This document shows, piece after piece, positions 27,949-39,400 of a stretch of DNA of 64,000 bases; position 1 is the stretch's first letter; each line of letters begins with the position of its first letter. The notes beneath the pieces were generated by a model. The model searched no databases. It saw nothing but the letters and a program-made list of their open reading frames with translations, and was not told where the DNA came from. The DNA lies in the NCBI GenBank assembly GCA_016719855.1, contig JADJYH010000004.1, positions 1 through 64,000 of the forward strand. The letters run 5' to 3'. The translations under genes were made by a program, and so were the position numbers. Source of the DNA: Saprospiraceae bacterium (GTDB lineage: Bacteria > Bacteroidota > Bacteroidia > Chitinophagales > Saprospiraceae).

Positions 27949-28713
27949 ATGATTAGAGCGGAAAACATAATCAAGCAGTTTGACGACCACGAGGTGCTGA
28001 AGGGGGTCTCCATGGAGTTCAACCCAGGTAAGACCAACTTGATTATTGGGCGTAGCGGTGCGGGCAAGACGGTTTTTCTGAAAATACTGGTGGGCCTTTT
28101 GGAGCCAAGCTCCGGCAAGGTTTGGTATGATAATGTGGACTTTTTCTCCCTGAACAAAAAGCAAGTACGGGCAATCAGGCTGGAGGTGGGCATGCTCTTT
28201 CAAGGGTCCGCGCTTTTTGACTCGATGAAGGTGCAAGAGAATGTGCGGTTCCCGCTCGACATGTTCACCAACCATACTTTGGCCGAGAAAAACAAGCAGG
28301 TTGACCTATGCTTAGAGCGGGTCGGCCTTTCCGGTGCCCACCAAAAATACCCTTCCGAACTATCGGGCGGCATGCAAAAACGGGTTGGCATTGCTCGCGC
28401 AATCGTCATGGAACCCAAGTACCTGTTTTGCGACGAGCCCAACTCCGGCCTCGACCCCCGCACCGCGCTGGTCATTGACGAACTCATCCAGGACATTACT
28501 TACGAGCACAACATGACGACCATCATCAATACCCACGACATGAACTCGGTGATGGAAATCGGTGACAACATTGCCTACTTGCATGAGGGCTTTTTGGCAT
28601 GGCAAGGAAGCAAAGACGAGGTGCTAACCAGCGACAATGAATTGTTGCAGGGGTTTATTTTTGCCTCGCCTTTCCTTCAGCGACTGAGGAGCGCTGCGCT
28701 GAAACAGGGATGA
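27949..28713 (+). CDS. mlaF: MlaF-type ABC transporter ATP-binding protein
   Basis: Powers the MlaE permease. The 254 residues include Walker A GRSGAGKTVFLK near residue 37, the signature LSGGMQKRVGIARAI near 140, and Walker B LFCDEPNSGLDP near 160. The H-loop is in NTHDMNSVM. The gene order mlaE-mlaF reverses the E. coli order but is common in Bacteroidota. The spacer before it contains GATTACG/GATTGGCG direct repeats. The ATPase ends about 100 nt before the end of the convergent lspA. Confidence 0.93.
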   Translation: MIRAENIIKQFDDHEVLKGVSMEFNPGKTNLIIGRSGAGKTVFLKILVGLLEPSSGKVWYDNVDFFSLNKKQVRAIRLEVGMLFQGSALFDSMKVQENVRFPLDMFTNHTLAEKNKQVDLCLERVGLSGAHQKYPSELSGGMQKRVGIARAIVMEPKYLFCDEPNSGLDPRTALVIDELIQDITYEHNMTTIINTHDMNSVMEIGDNIAYLHEGFLAWQGSKDEVLTSDNELLQGFIFASPFLQRLRSAALKQG

Positions 28714-28819
28714 TTTTTTACCAAAAAAGAAAATAGAAACGAACTGCCAGTTCTCACGGCAGACTTTTGGATTTAACAAGGTATTGATTTTCAACAAATT
28801 AAGGCTGGAGAATTGCCAC

Positions 28820-29515
28820 TTAGTCAGCAGACCTTACCGCCCCTGGGTTGAGGGTGGTTTCATCGTCCGTTTTTTCGCCGCCCTCAATCAGCACCTGGTC
28901 GGCCTGGGAGCTGAAAAAGCTACGGAAGAAAATGAGCAGGCTGAGCACGCCAACCGTGATGGCGGCATCGGCCACGTTGAACACAGGCCTAAAAAACTGG
29001 AAATGCTCGCCGCCCCACAGCGGTAACCAATCTGGGAAAAAGCCCTCGAACATCGGGAAGTAGAACATGTCCACCACTTTGCCGTGCAAAAATCCGGCAT
29101 AGCCGCCATCTTCAGGAAACATGGTGGCCACACCTCCGTGGTAAGGAGTTTGGGAAAAAATGAGGCCGTAAAAAGCACTGTCAATGATATTGCCAATGGC
29201 ACCTGAGAGGATAAGAGAGAAGCTGGCAATGAGGCCAAAGGACACGTTTGAGCGCAACAACATGCGGAGGTAATACATCAGGAAACAGACGGCTGCGATG
29301 CGAAAAAGGCTGAGTGCAAGCTTGCCGTAATCGCCGCCGAGCGTGATGCCAAAGGCCATGCCTTCGTTTTCTACAAAGTGGATAAGTGCCCAAGATTGAC
29401 CAAGCAACTGTATTTCTTCGCCATAGGCGAGGTTGGTTTTTATCCAAATTTTTAGCCACTGGTCAATGACCAAAACGCCGATGATGATAAGTGCTATTTT
29501 GAGTGATTTATTCAA
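28820..29515 (-). CDS. lspA: Lipoprotein signal peptidase (signal peptidase II), copy 2, long Bacteroidota form
   Basis: An aspartyl protease with four membrane helices and catalytic aspartates in SGAIGNIIDSAFYG and RPVFNVADAAITVG. Between these it carries the roughly 50-residue insert (MFPEDGGYAGFLHGKVVDMF) typical of Bacteroidota LspA. I propose the TTG at 29515, which gives (M)NKSLKIALIII; the longer open frame from ATG 29641 is poor leader sequence that runs through the upstream terminator. Having a second, shorter lspA at 16697-17197 is unusual. Confidence 0.9.
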   Translation of the reverse strand: MNKSLKIALIIIGVLVIDQWLKIWIKTNLAYGEEIQLLGQSWALIHFVENEGMAFGITLGGDYGKLALSLFRIAAVCFLMYYLRMLLRSNVSFGLIASFSLILSGAIGNIIDSAFYGLIFSQTPYHGGVATMFPEDGGYAGFLHGKVVDMFYFPMFEGFFPDWLPLWGGEHFQFFRPVFNVADAAITVGVLSLLIFFRSFFSSQADQVLIEGGEKTDDETTLNPGAVRSAD

Positions 29516-29607
29516 AACGGTGCTATTTTTTTGACTTTTACCTAATGATGTAACGCTGAAACAAAGCGGATACGAAAAGGCAAAGTTCAAAATTGTTTGT
29601 GCATTGA

Positions 29608-29649
29608 GAAAATAAAAATAGTGATTGTGCCTACTGCACAATCACTATT
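29608..29649 (-). terminator. Intrinsic terminator after the DksA-like gene
   Basis: Perfect 14-bp stem (29617-29630 with 29636-29649) and a 5-nt loop. On the minus strand it is followed by a T-rich tract (TTTTATTTTCTC), 27 nt after the DksA-like stop codon. Confidence 0.85.
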
Positions 29650-29675
29650 CGGTTTTGGTCTGTGAGAAAAATGGG

Positions 29676-30056
29676 CTATGACAAACCCTTTCGCTTGGCA
29701 TCTACGCTCAAAGTAGCATGTGGCACGGCCAGCAGGCGTTCCTTTGAAATGAGCTTACCCGTGGCCCGGCAAACGCCGTAAACTTTGTTTTCGATACGGA
29801 GCAGTGCGCTTTCCAGGTGCTGGATATGGTTGCGCTGGCGCACGGCAAGGGAGTTGAGGTACTCCCGCTCAACCGAGCCAACGGCATCATCCAAGTTCTT
29901 GATTTTGCCGTCTTCATTGTCGGCCATTTCAGTCATTTGACGTAGGTAAAACTTGAGCTGCTGGTTGGCTTTGTCCAATTTTTCGACAATAATGGCCCTA
30001 AATTCCGCCAGATCGTTATCCGAGTAGCGGGTTCTAACTTGTGTAGTAACTAGCAT
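29676..30056 (-). CDS. TraR/DksA-family zinc-finger-like regulator
   Basis: DksA-type proteins bind in the RNA polymerase secondary channel. The 126 residues are a coiled-coil N-terminal part (about 15-85, including EFRAIIVEKLDKANQQLKFY) and a C-terminal finger YGVCRATGKLISKERLLAVP. Only one of the four zinc cysteines remains, which is usual for the Bacteroidota version. It has its own promoter (30152-30182) and terminator, so it is monocistronic. Confidence 0.85.
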   Translation of the reverse strand: MLVTTQVRTRYSDNDLAEFRAIIVEKLDKANQQLKFYLRQMTEMADNEDGKIKNLDDAVGSVEREYLNSLAVRQRNHIQHLESALLRIENKVYGVCRATGKLISKERLLAVPHATLSVDAKRKGLS

Positions 30057-30151
30057 AGTATCAGTAAGTTTTTTTAAAAGAAATTGTACTGTCGTTGTGT
30101 TTCAGCATAAGAAAATTTCGTGTTTGACAGTGATTTCATAGTGTAGTCGGG

Positions 30152-30182
30152 CAAAAGTAGTATTCTGACAATAATAAACAAA
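30152..30182 (-). promoter_or_regulatory. Promoter of the DksA-like gene
   Basis: On the minus strand TTTG (30182-30179), a 19-nt spacer and TACTTTTG (30159-30152) match the Bacteroidota -33/-7 consensus exactly. The leader is then about 90 nt. The rest of 30057-30323 shows no gene. Confidence 0.75.
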
Positions 30183-30325
30183 ATCAAAATATCAATTTCC
30201 CCCTTTGTTGATATGCTTCATTTGTTGATGATGAATGAGCGAAGTAGAATTAAAGCACTGGCTTTCAGCCTATTATTTCCCGAATCCTATCAAATCATCT
30301 TCTCAGCTAAAGGTTGGCTAATGTC

Positions 30326-30358
30326 AAAAAAAGCCGGGCCACAACGCTGTGACCCGGC
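30326..30358 (-). terminator. Intrinsic terminator after the TPR gene
   Basis: A GC-rich 11-bp stem with one mismatch (30333-30343 with 30348-30358, GCCGGGCCACA paired with TGTGACCCGGC), followed on the minus strand by seven T residues. Confidence 0.85.
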
Positions 30359-30430
30359 ATGATTCGGGAATGAGGAATATTGATGCTGAAAATTTAATCT
30401 CACATAGTTTCTAAACTGGCTTTCAAGTCT

Positions 30431-31531
30431 TCAGTGGTTGTTCTCCGACAGCGACTGGCCTAGTACGTCGGCGTCAATATGGCGGTAGGCGGTCTGGAGC
30501 AGCACCTTGGCATCTGGGTTGTACGGCTCTAGGTCCAAGGCCCGGTAAAGGTCGCTTACGGCGTCATAGTACATCTTGCCTTTGATGCTGGCTTCGGCCC
30601 TGCACAGGTAGTAGTTGGCGTGGCCGGGCTTCAGGTCAATGGCTATGCCGAAGCTTTCGATGGCATCATTGATGGCACCTTTTTCCACCTCGACATCGCC
30701 GATGAAGGCGTACACTTCCGCATTTTCACCGTCGAGCAGCATGGCCTCCCTGGCATCGGCAATGGCATCGCTGTAATTGTGGTCGAGCAAGTAGCATTTG
30801 GCCCTGGCCAGAAAGATGTCGCTCTGCCGGGAAGACTGGAGCGCTTCCCGGAAGGCTTCCATTGCCTCTGCTTTTTCGCCCATTTGATACTTGATGACGC
30901 CGAGGTTGGTCAGCGCCGTTGCATCACCTTGACGGATGGACAGCGCTTGGTCAAGCCATGCAGCGGCAAGTTTTGGTTGACCCAATTCCATCAGTGCGAT
31001 GCCCTTGCCCAAGCTGGCGTCGAAGTTTTGGGGGTTAAGCCGAAGCGCCTCGTCGAAGTCGTTCAATGCATCATTGGTGTGGTGGGTACTTATTTTGGCC
31101 AGTGCCCGGTGCACGTAGCGGGTATCGGTTGGTTCGGCGTAGAGTACCATGTTAAAGCAGTCTATGGCACGGTCGGGTTGCCCCTTTTGAAGTAGGGTGT
31201 GGCCGTACAGCTCATAAGCTGTCGTGTCCGCAGGGTTCAGTTGAAAAAGCTTTTCCAGCGCAATTTCGGCCTTCCCGTAGTTCTTAAGCTGAAAATTGGT
31301 GAGCGCAAGGTTATAGAGCGCCTTGGCATGCTGAGGGTCGGCCTCAAAGGCGGCAGCATAGTATTCGGCGGCAGGCTCCATTGCGCCTGCGTCGTAAAAT
31401 GCGTCAGCCTGTTCGTAAAAATGCTGTGCTTCAAGTTCAAAACCAGCTTTCTCTTGAAAGCCCTGGCCTTGGGCATAAAATAGTGCGGTGGCAAAAACGA
31501 GAATCAGTGCGGTGATTGGTAACCTTCTCAT
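30431..31531 (-). CDS. Secreted tetratricopeptide-repeat protein
   Basis: The 366 residues begin with a signal peptide (MRRLPITALILVFATALFYAQG), so the protein is periplasmic or on the surface. About nine 34-residue TPR units follow, for example AEYYAAAFEADPQHAKALYN and LGVIKYQMGEKAEAMEAFRE. TPR repeats build protein-binding scaffolds, and Bacteroidota have many of unknown partner. No enzymatic domain is present. It ends with a strong terminator, and its upstream region is a long AT-rich spacer. Confidence 0.88.
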   Translation of the reverse strand: MRRLPITALILVFATALFYAQGQGFQEKAGFELEAQHFYEQADAFYDAGAMEPAAEYYAAAFEADPQHAKALYNLALTNFQLKNYGKAEIALEKLFQLNPADTTAYELYGHTLLQKGQPDRAIDCFNMVLYAEPTDTRYVHRALAKISTHHTNDALNDFDEALRLNPQNFDASLGKGIALMELGQPKLAAAWLDQALSIRQGDATALTNLGVIKYQMGEKAEAMEAFREALQSSRQSDIFLARAKCYLLDHNYSDAIADAREAMLLDGENAEVYAFIGDVEVEKGAINDAIESFGIAIDLKPGHANYYLCRAEASIKGKMYYDAVSDLYRALDLEPYNPDAKVLLQTAYRHIDADVLGQSLSENNH

Positions 31532-32094
31532 ATCGCTCTCGGCTTTTGTAGCGCTGTTGAGTTGGTAAAAGAGGTGCGGGCATTTAAAATATTCGCACCT
31601 TCTTGAAACAACACACGGTGCTGTCGGTAAAAAAGGATGTTCCGGGTGTGCGCTGAATTTGGCGACACATTATTAAAACAAGCAACTAATTTGCCAAAAA
31701 GCTCTACAAAGCGTTAAAATTCAGAATTTTATAAATTTATTCATTTTGCATGTTGTGTTTTTTCGAATTAAAATGCAAACTCCAAGTATTTGATTTAGCG
31801 CTGAATAAATATTGCATAAAAATTAAATTTAAAACCTGTTTTTTCAAAAGCTGGTATTCTTCTTGCTCTTGGCATTAAAGATTACACAAATATCAAGCAG
31901 GAGATTAAACCAACTAGAGAAGACCGAATTCCTCCTATGTTCCTTGGGTTAGAGAAAAGAAATTACACTACACATTAAAGTTTAAAAAAGGCTAGGGCGG
32001 CTGATTGATGCGGATGGTGGGCTTAAGGCCATCCTTCATGGAGTAGGCAGCTACCGTTTTTCGATGGACGACCAGCCACTAAATTTCTTGGAAC
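31532..32094. other. Long AT-rich divergent spacer with no gene seen
   Basis: Between the divergent TPR and glucosaminidase genes. The centre (31680-31860) is very AT-rich, as expected for two opposed promoters, but I find no full TTTG/TAnnTTTG pair. A short hairpin (GGATGGTGGGCTTAAGGCCATCC, part of 32012-32034) lies before the plus-strand gene. Confidence 0.5.
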
Positions 32095-32913
32095 ATGAGA
32101 TTGCTACACATCCTATCCGTAGGCTTCATTTTCTTATTGCCGAAATCGGCGTCCGCCAACTACATTCCTGATTTCAAACAGCAACTTTTTATCGAGACCT
32201 GGGCCAATTTGGCAGTGGACCAAATGAGGCAGTACGGCATTCCAGCCAGTATCACCCTTGCACAGGCCATTGTCGAGTCGGGTTGGGGAGATGGCTATGT
32301 TGCCAAGCTCGCCAACAACTATTTCTGCATCAAGGGCAACAACGGCTGGACAGGCCCCGTGGTCAAGGCCAAGGACGACGACCCAGACTCTTCCAGCTTC
32401 CGCCAATACCTCAACATCGAGGAATCGTTCACTGACCACTCCAAGTTTCTGCTGGAAAACAGGCGTTACCAACCGCTTTTTGACCTCAACGCTTATGATT
32501 ACAAGGGATGGGCATACGGCCTCAAGGCCGCAGGCTATGCCACGAAGCCCGATTATGCAGAGTACCTGATTGCCACCATTGAGAAATACGGGCTTTATCT
32601 GTACGACTATGCCGTGCCAGCCAACCAGATAAAATCACTGAGCCTACAGGTCGAGCAGCAGGAACAGGAAGATGTGATGATGTCGCCAACTCACGATCCG
32701 GTAATCCATTTGCCGATGCTAGATATCCAGAAAGACAGCAAGGCGTCCAGCAGTGAAGAAGGGCAGCCGATGTCTGCGCCCGGCTACCATTTTGACAGAG
32801 AGTCGGCAACTGTGGCAACAACCAAACCTGAAGTGGAAATGCCAGCAGATAAGAAACACGTGAAAATACCTTTGATTTTGCCGAAGGCAGCGCCGACATT
32901 TAGCAGGCGATAG
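32095..32913 (+). CDS. Secreted glucosaminidase-domain peptidoglycan hydrolase (GH73 type)
   Basis: Cleaves the glycan strands of peptidoglycan. The 272 residues start with a signal peptide (MRLLHILSVGFIFLLPKSASA). The GH73 domain covers about 35-185: catalytic Glu61 in TLAQAIVESGWGDGYVAK, NNYFCIKGN, RQYLNIEESFTDHSKFL and GLKAAGYATKPDYAEYLI. The C-terminal 80 residues are low-complexity and charged, with no recognisable wall-binding (LysM) domain. It ends with its own terminator. Confidence 0.9.
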   Translation: MRLLHILSVGFIFLLPKSASANYIPDFKQQLFIETWANLAVDQMRQYGIPASITLAQAIVESGWGDGYVAKLANNYFCIKGNNGWTGPVVKAKDDDPDSSSFRQYLNIEESFTDHSKFLLENRRYQPLFDLNAYDYKGWAYGLKAAGYATKPDYAEYLIATIEKYGLYLYDYAVPANQIKSLSLQVEQQEQEDVMMSPTHDPVIHLPMLDIQKDSKASSSEEGQPMSAPGYHFDRESATVATTKPEVEMPADKKHVKIPLILPKAAPTFSRR

Positions 32914-32948
32914 CCTTTTGGCCAGCGAAAACGTTCAACCTTAGCCAG

Positions 32949-33016
32949 CGGGAGTAAGCACCTGACCCTCAATCTGCATTTTTGCAGGTTGAAGGCAGCG
33001 TCTTACTCCCGTTTTT
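32949..33016 (+). terminator. Intrinsic terminator after the glucosaminidase gene
   Basis: CGGGAGTAAG (32949-32958) pairs with CTTACTCCCG (33002-33011), enclosing a second small hairpin (CTGCA/TGCAG), followed by TTTTT. Confidence 0.85.
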
Positions 33017-33422
33017 AGTTTAGTGCTAGAGAGCTTTGGCCCTCATTTTTAGCCTTTTACAAACTTTAGAAAAAAAAATTTGTCCGAGGTTAGCCCAAAG
33101 TTTTCTACCTTTACGACCGATTCAAAATGAAGCGAAAACTTCATTTGGACTTTTATCATCCCATGAACATTTTTTTCCTATGAAGCCGATTGTAGTCCTT
33201 TTACAACCCTATCTCCTGTTTTCTTCTTTTTCCCGGCAAGTAGCTTTTTGCCACCGGGTCTTGTTCTCCATGAATAAAAAACGAAGCTGATACTATGATT
33301 TGCCAGAGATACTGGTGAACAGTTCATCTTGTTTTTCGTAAAGGAAACTGCATCGCTTCTCAGGTCAAGAAATCCTGAAAACCCATCTTTTTTTAAATTT
33401 AAACCGGTAAAAAAAACGAGGT
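33017..33422. other. Leader region of the giant adhesin gene, no gene seen
   Basis: A possible promoter is TTTG (33079-33082) with TACCTTTA (33106-33113), but the 23-nt spacing is long. If used, it implies a leader of about 300 nt. The remainder is T-rich and contains no convincing frame. Confidence 0.35.
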
Positions 33423-36400
33423 ATGACGAACCGATTACTCCTCAAGTGGCAGTTGCGACTATTGTTCGTAATGAGCCTAATCCCATGTACATTACAGCTT
33501 GTCGCGCAGTGCGAGTGTGGCACACCTATCCAGGTGCCCGACCCGCTTTGCCCAGGCGGCTTTAAGCAATCCTGCACAGGTGATGTATTTACGATGACCT
33601 ATTGTGGACCCGACACGGTTTACGTGAACGCATCTTGCGAAGGTGTGCTGAGCAGCCCAAGCACTTTCATCCAGATTTCCGGAAACCCCGATTTCTTCCT
33701 TTGTGGAATATGTACCGCCTGGGGGGTATCCCATTGGCAGTATGGTGCCAGCGGGTACTACTGTGACTGTTCACTACATTATCACAGCTCCCGGTCCAGG
33801 AGGTATCAAGGACACGCTTTGCTTCAACCTTGCCTTCGTTGACACCATACCTCCGGTGATTGACATCAACCTCGTAAGCGACACGGTCGCCTGTGAAGTG
33901 GACGACTACGCTGGCTGGCGGCAAGCCCAAATGGACTCGCTTATTGCCCATCAAGCAGATTTTGACAACTGCGGCATTGACACCATTTATAACAACGGCC
34001 CAGCCACATTCACCAACAACTGCGGCTCCGTGACCGTCACGTTCTACGTGGAGGACATTTCGGGGAATGTGGACAGCGCCACTGCCACCTACACCATCAC
34101 GGACACGACGCTGCCCGTTTTGGCCGGAGTGCCTGCCGATGCGATTATTGATTGCGATGACCCCATCCCTGCCGTCGCCAATGTGACGGCCACAGACAAC
34201 TGTGCTGCGGGCTTGATGGTTGCTTTTAGCCAAACCAATTCTCAATCGGCCAACACCTCCACTTGCAACCATTACGACTACACCATTATTCGAAACTGGT
34301 CGGTAAACGATGGTTGTGGCAACGTGGTGACCGCTTCGCAAACCATCAACGTAGAGGACACTGGCCTGCCGAGCTTCGACATCCCAGCCGACACAATGGT
34401 GAACTGCGGGACACCCATTGACACACTAACCCTTGGCTCTTACAGCAACGTGGCGGACAACTGCTCGTCGGTCTTGAACATCACGTTGTCCAACATAGTC
34501 AACAATGGCATTTGCCCACAAGGCAAAAACCATCCTGCGCACTTGGACGGTGACCGACCCCTGTCTCAACGCTGTTTCCAAAACACAAACCATCACGATT
34601 GTGGACACCATTCCACCGACGGCAGTGTTCCCCGCCGACCTCACGGTTGACTGTGCAAACGTGGGCAACATCAACATCACCGGGGTGCCGACCATGGTCA
34701 GTGACAACTGCGACACTCTCGCTTTCTACACCCAACTGCCCGATACGCTCGTGGCCGGGTCTTGCGACCACAGCTACGTGCTAAAGCGCCCTTGGCTGAT
34801 AACGGACGCTTGCAACAACTCCCTACAGGGCCTGCAAATCATCACCGTCACCGACAACAAGAACCCGGTGGTAGGTACGCAAGCGCAAAACCGAACCATC
34901 ACTTGCGACGATGCAGTGGATGCCGACAGCGTCTTCAACGCCTGGGTGGCAACACACGGCAACGCCGTCGCCGCTGACAACTGCACGGGAAGCATAGACC
35001 TGAGCTGGTTCGCCTACAACGCTGCTGACCAACTGCCCAACCGACATCCTCACCGACACCGACCCCGGCCAGTGCGATGCACTGCTGACACTGGCACTCC
35101 CAGAAATTATTGAGGAGTGCGGCAACGTGGCTGCAGCGCAGAACTTTTCGCTTACGCAAATTCTGACTATACCAGGCGGGATGGATCCCGTCGAGACGCC
35201 AGTGAACGACCTGGTTTTCAACTTTGGCGTACCTGGTCCGCCATTCATCGCTACCTCGAACGCCACGCTTGACATCATTTTGAACAACGTGGACGCAGAG
35301 GAGCCGACCGAGTTTTTCATGGTTTATGGCGAAGATGGCTCAGTACTCGGTGCCGTGGCGCACACTCCGACCCAGTGCTCCGACACGATAACCTCATTTA
35401 CCCTGACCACGGCACAAGTCAACGCTTGGGCGTTCGATGGCGTACTGACACTGACTGTGAAGCCGAACATTCCAGTAGCACAACCAGGCCGTTTTTCCAT
35501 CAACCCCATTTGCCCCAACGGCTCGGTCACTGCCGACCTGAGCTACACGACGGAGTTTCCGGCCAACCTCAAATTCGAATACAGCTTGAACGGAGGTGCT
35601 CGCACACTGGTGTCCCCGATAGCCCCCGTATCGGAGTCTTTCGGACAAGGCACGACGAGCGTGACCTACTTTTTCACCGATTGCGCAGCAAACGAAACCA
35701 CGTGCAGCTTTGAAGTGACGGTGGAAGACAACGAAGCGCCAGCGATAGCCTGTCCGCCGAGCGTGAGCATCAACCTCAACTCCGGCGAGTGTACGCAGGA
35801 TGTGCTGATTCCGCTTTTCTCGTCCATCACCGACAATTGCGCAGTGACGACGCCAACCACGCAGGACCAGCCGGTTGACTCGCTCGACCGCCTCATCAGT
35901 TTCAACTACAACCCGAACCTGAACGACTACGTGGCAAACGACAAGACGTTCACTTTCAGTGGATTGCAAGGCAACGCAACACCTGGCGGCGTCCAACTCA
36001 TCATCACCATTCAGGGCGATGTGGACTCAGTTGGCGCTTATTTCGAAATTTATGACAACAACGGCAACTACCTTGGCACCACTGCCAAGGGCCAACCGAA
36101 TGTGACGCCGGGCGACTGCAATACCCCAAGTACGGCCACCTTCACCATCCCCGCCACCACGTTCAACGACTGGGCATCGGCAGGGAACATCCAGATAACC
36201 GCTGTTTCGTACATGGGCTACCCGATACCACCAGCCGGACCGGGATGGGGCATCAACCCCTGCGACCCGATGGCGGTGAACGCCGATGGCGACACGGACG
36301 GCAGCTTTATTTATGCTACTTTCAGCTACCAAAGTGTTGCGCCTACCTTCTCAGCTTCGGGCGCTACGACGATCAGCCAAGTGACGCTGACGCCACCGCT

Positions 36401-39400
36401 GGAGGCCGAAACCTACACGCTCAACCAAGGCACTACCACTTTCACCTACGGTGCAACCGACTTGGCGGGCAACCCCGGCAGTTGTTCGTTCAACGTAACG
36501 CTGAACGATGTGGAACCGCCAGTGGCGCTCTGTGGTCCTACCTTCGTGGAAATCAATCCTTCGGGCATTGTTTCGCAAACGATTTTCCCATCTGAAATTG
36601 ACCTGGGCAGCTCCGACAACTGCAGCATCGTCTCCATGACGGTAACGCCCAGCTCGGTGACTTGCAACGACGCAGACTTTAACCCGAACCCGGTGACGCT
36701 GACGGTGACAGACGCCTCCGGCAATGTTTCCATCTGCAACACCTTCGTCAACGTGTCGGTACTGGGGCCGGAGCCAACCATATCGAGCACTTGTGGTAGC
36801 GATGATTTGTCGCTATTCGCAAACCCACCAGCAGCGCCCGGTGGCGGCAACAATCCTTACCAGTACGTCTGGTACAACCCGCAGGGCCTTCCTTTTGCCT
36901 ACGTGCAAAATCCGGTTATTATGGATGCAAACCAGGGCAACCTCGGTTTCTACAACGTTGTGATTCAAGGACTTACGGGCTGCGATGCTGTGGGGGTGGT
37001 GCAAGTTACCTGTGACATGCTCCCACTTCAAAAACCGACGCTGCAAGCAGCGGACGCAATTATTTGTACTTCGGAAAATGTCGAGTTGACTACCCCATCG
37101 GTTTGTGGCAGCACCGTGATTTATAAATGGTACAGCGGCAACGCCCCCGGCGTACTCATTGGCACGACGACAGTGCCGAACTACTCAATGGCACCGCCTG
37201 CCTCAGGCATGTTCACCTTCTATGTGGTAGTGGAGCGCAACGGCTGCGAGTCGGCCCCGTCTGACCCAATCACGGTTACGGTGGAAGCTTCGCCAACGGC
37301 CATGCCTTCGCCAACGAGCATCATACTTTGCGAGGGCGAGGAGATTCTGCTCAACTCCATCAACAATGCCGCCGGTACGACCTGCCACTGGACTGGTCCC
37401 TGCGGCTACGAGTCTTTCAGTTGCAGCCCAGCACCGATTGTAGGCGCAACGCTTTGCAACAGCGGCATCTACACATTGGTAGTTTCCAAAAATGGTTGCC
37501 CCTCCGTTCCGGCCACGGTTGCAGTGACGGTGGTCAGCCAGCCTGCACAGCCTTTCATCTCCAATTCAACGAGCCAAGGTACGCCAGCTTGTCAAGGCAC
37601 AACGCTGACACTTACCTCCACCAACGTGGCTGGTGCAGTGTCATACCTTTGGACGACACCAACGTTCTCCACTATCAACACCTCCACGAACGTGCTCACG
37701 ATACCGAGCGCCAACATCGCCCAACACGCTGGGCAATGGACGGTGCAGGCCATTGGCAACCCTTGCGTTTCTGTGGTTTCGCCGCCAGTAACGGTTTACA
37801 TCGTGCTTCCACCGGAGGCGGTTTCGGCAGCAGCCAACCCAACGCAGGTTTGCGAAGGGCAATCGGTACAACTTTCGGCTTCCTCTGCTTCGCAAAACGT
37901 GAGCTTCTTCTGGATATACCCGAATGGACAGACCACGGCGCTACAGAACCCGGTCATCACGAACGTCAACACCAACAACAGCGGCAATTACACCCTGATA
38001 GTGACAAACCAGTATGGTTGTTCCGTTACGAGTTCCGTGGAAGTTAGCGTCATTGACAGGGTGGACATCACCAGCGTCAGCAGCAACGCCCCAGCCTGCC
38101 CTAGCGGCCCGGTGAACGTGGAACTGGTGTCAACGGTCTTCCCGATTGACAACGGCACTTACCAGTACCTCTGGACAGGCCCGAACGGCTACACTTCCGT
38201 GAACGCCATCGCCACCATCCCGAACGCCACATTTGGCAACAGCGGGACCTACACGCTGGTGGTCACCAATGCGCAGGGTTGCAGCTCGCTGCCAGCTACA
38301 CTGAACGTAGCCGTTCCGCAGGTCATTGGTACACCGACACCACCTACGGGCATCATCAACCCGTACTGCGTGGGCGACGCAATAACCATTGCCACAAGCC
38401 CCTACCCGGAGCCTAACGTGACGTATATTTGGCACACGCCTTCCGGTGACTATACGACCAGTACGCCATCGTTGACACTCAGCGACCTCACAATCACCGA
38501 CTCAGGACCGTATACCGTCAATTACAGTGTCAACGATTGCCTCTCTGGCACATCCGGCACGGTGAACTTGGTGGTGAACCCTGCGCCTTCGGTGCAAGTG
38601 ACGAGCAACAGCCCGGTTTGCGAAGGTCAAACGCTGGAACTGAGCGTGAACTGCACCACTGGCGCCACTTACGAATGGACTGGTCCAAGCGGCTTCAGCT
38701 CCTCGGTTTGCAATCCGGTGGTATCCAACGCGAACCCGGCGCTGAACGCTGGCACCTACACCGTCCGCAAAAAAGTGGACGGCTGCTGGTCGGACATCGT
38801 ATCGGTCAACGTAACGGTGAACGACAAACCTGACGTGCCAACGGCCATCAACGCTGGGCCATATTGTGCCAACAACGACAACGTGATGTTGAGCGTGACC
38901 GCCAACTCGGCAACACCTGGAGCAACCTACATTTGGTACGATGTAAACGGCCAGCCGCTCGGAGGGGCCACGCCTTCCATCAACTTCCAAGTGCCCAACC
39001 CCACGCAGTACGGCAACGGTACGGAGGAATTCTACGTCATCGCCACCTTGAACGGATGCAACTCCACACCTTCCGTACCGACGGTGGTGACACTGAACAC
39101 CATCCCAGGCAACCAAGCGGAGGCAGGTGCCGACATCATTGGCTGCGAGGGCGACATCATCTCGCTCTCGGCCACCGTGCCGACGGCTGGCACTGGGCTT
39201 TGGGCTTTGGTAAATGGCAACCCCGCAGGCGTGGTAATTGCCAACCCGGATCAGGCCAGCACGACGGTTTCAGGTATTCTGCCAGGGCAGAATTACATCT
39301 TCCAATGGTCGCTGTCCAACGGCGCATGTGTTGACTATTCCAGTGATGAAATGAGCATTTACGTTGACTTCCTGGAAGATGCGAATGCTGGAGACCCGAT

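Noticed and set aside
34500..35127. Programmed frameshifting or a split into several adhesin genes
   Set aside because: Each break is repaired by one base, no slippery site with a downstream structure recurs, and the repeat domains run on without new signal peptides.
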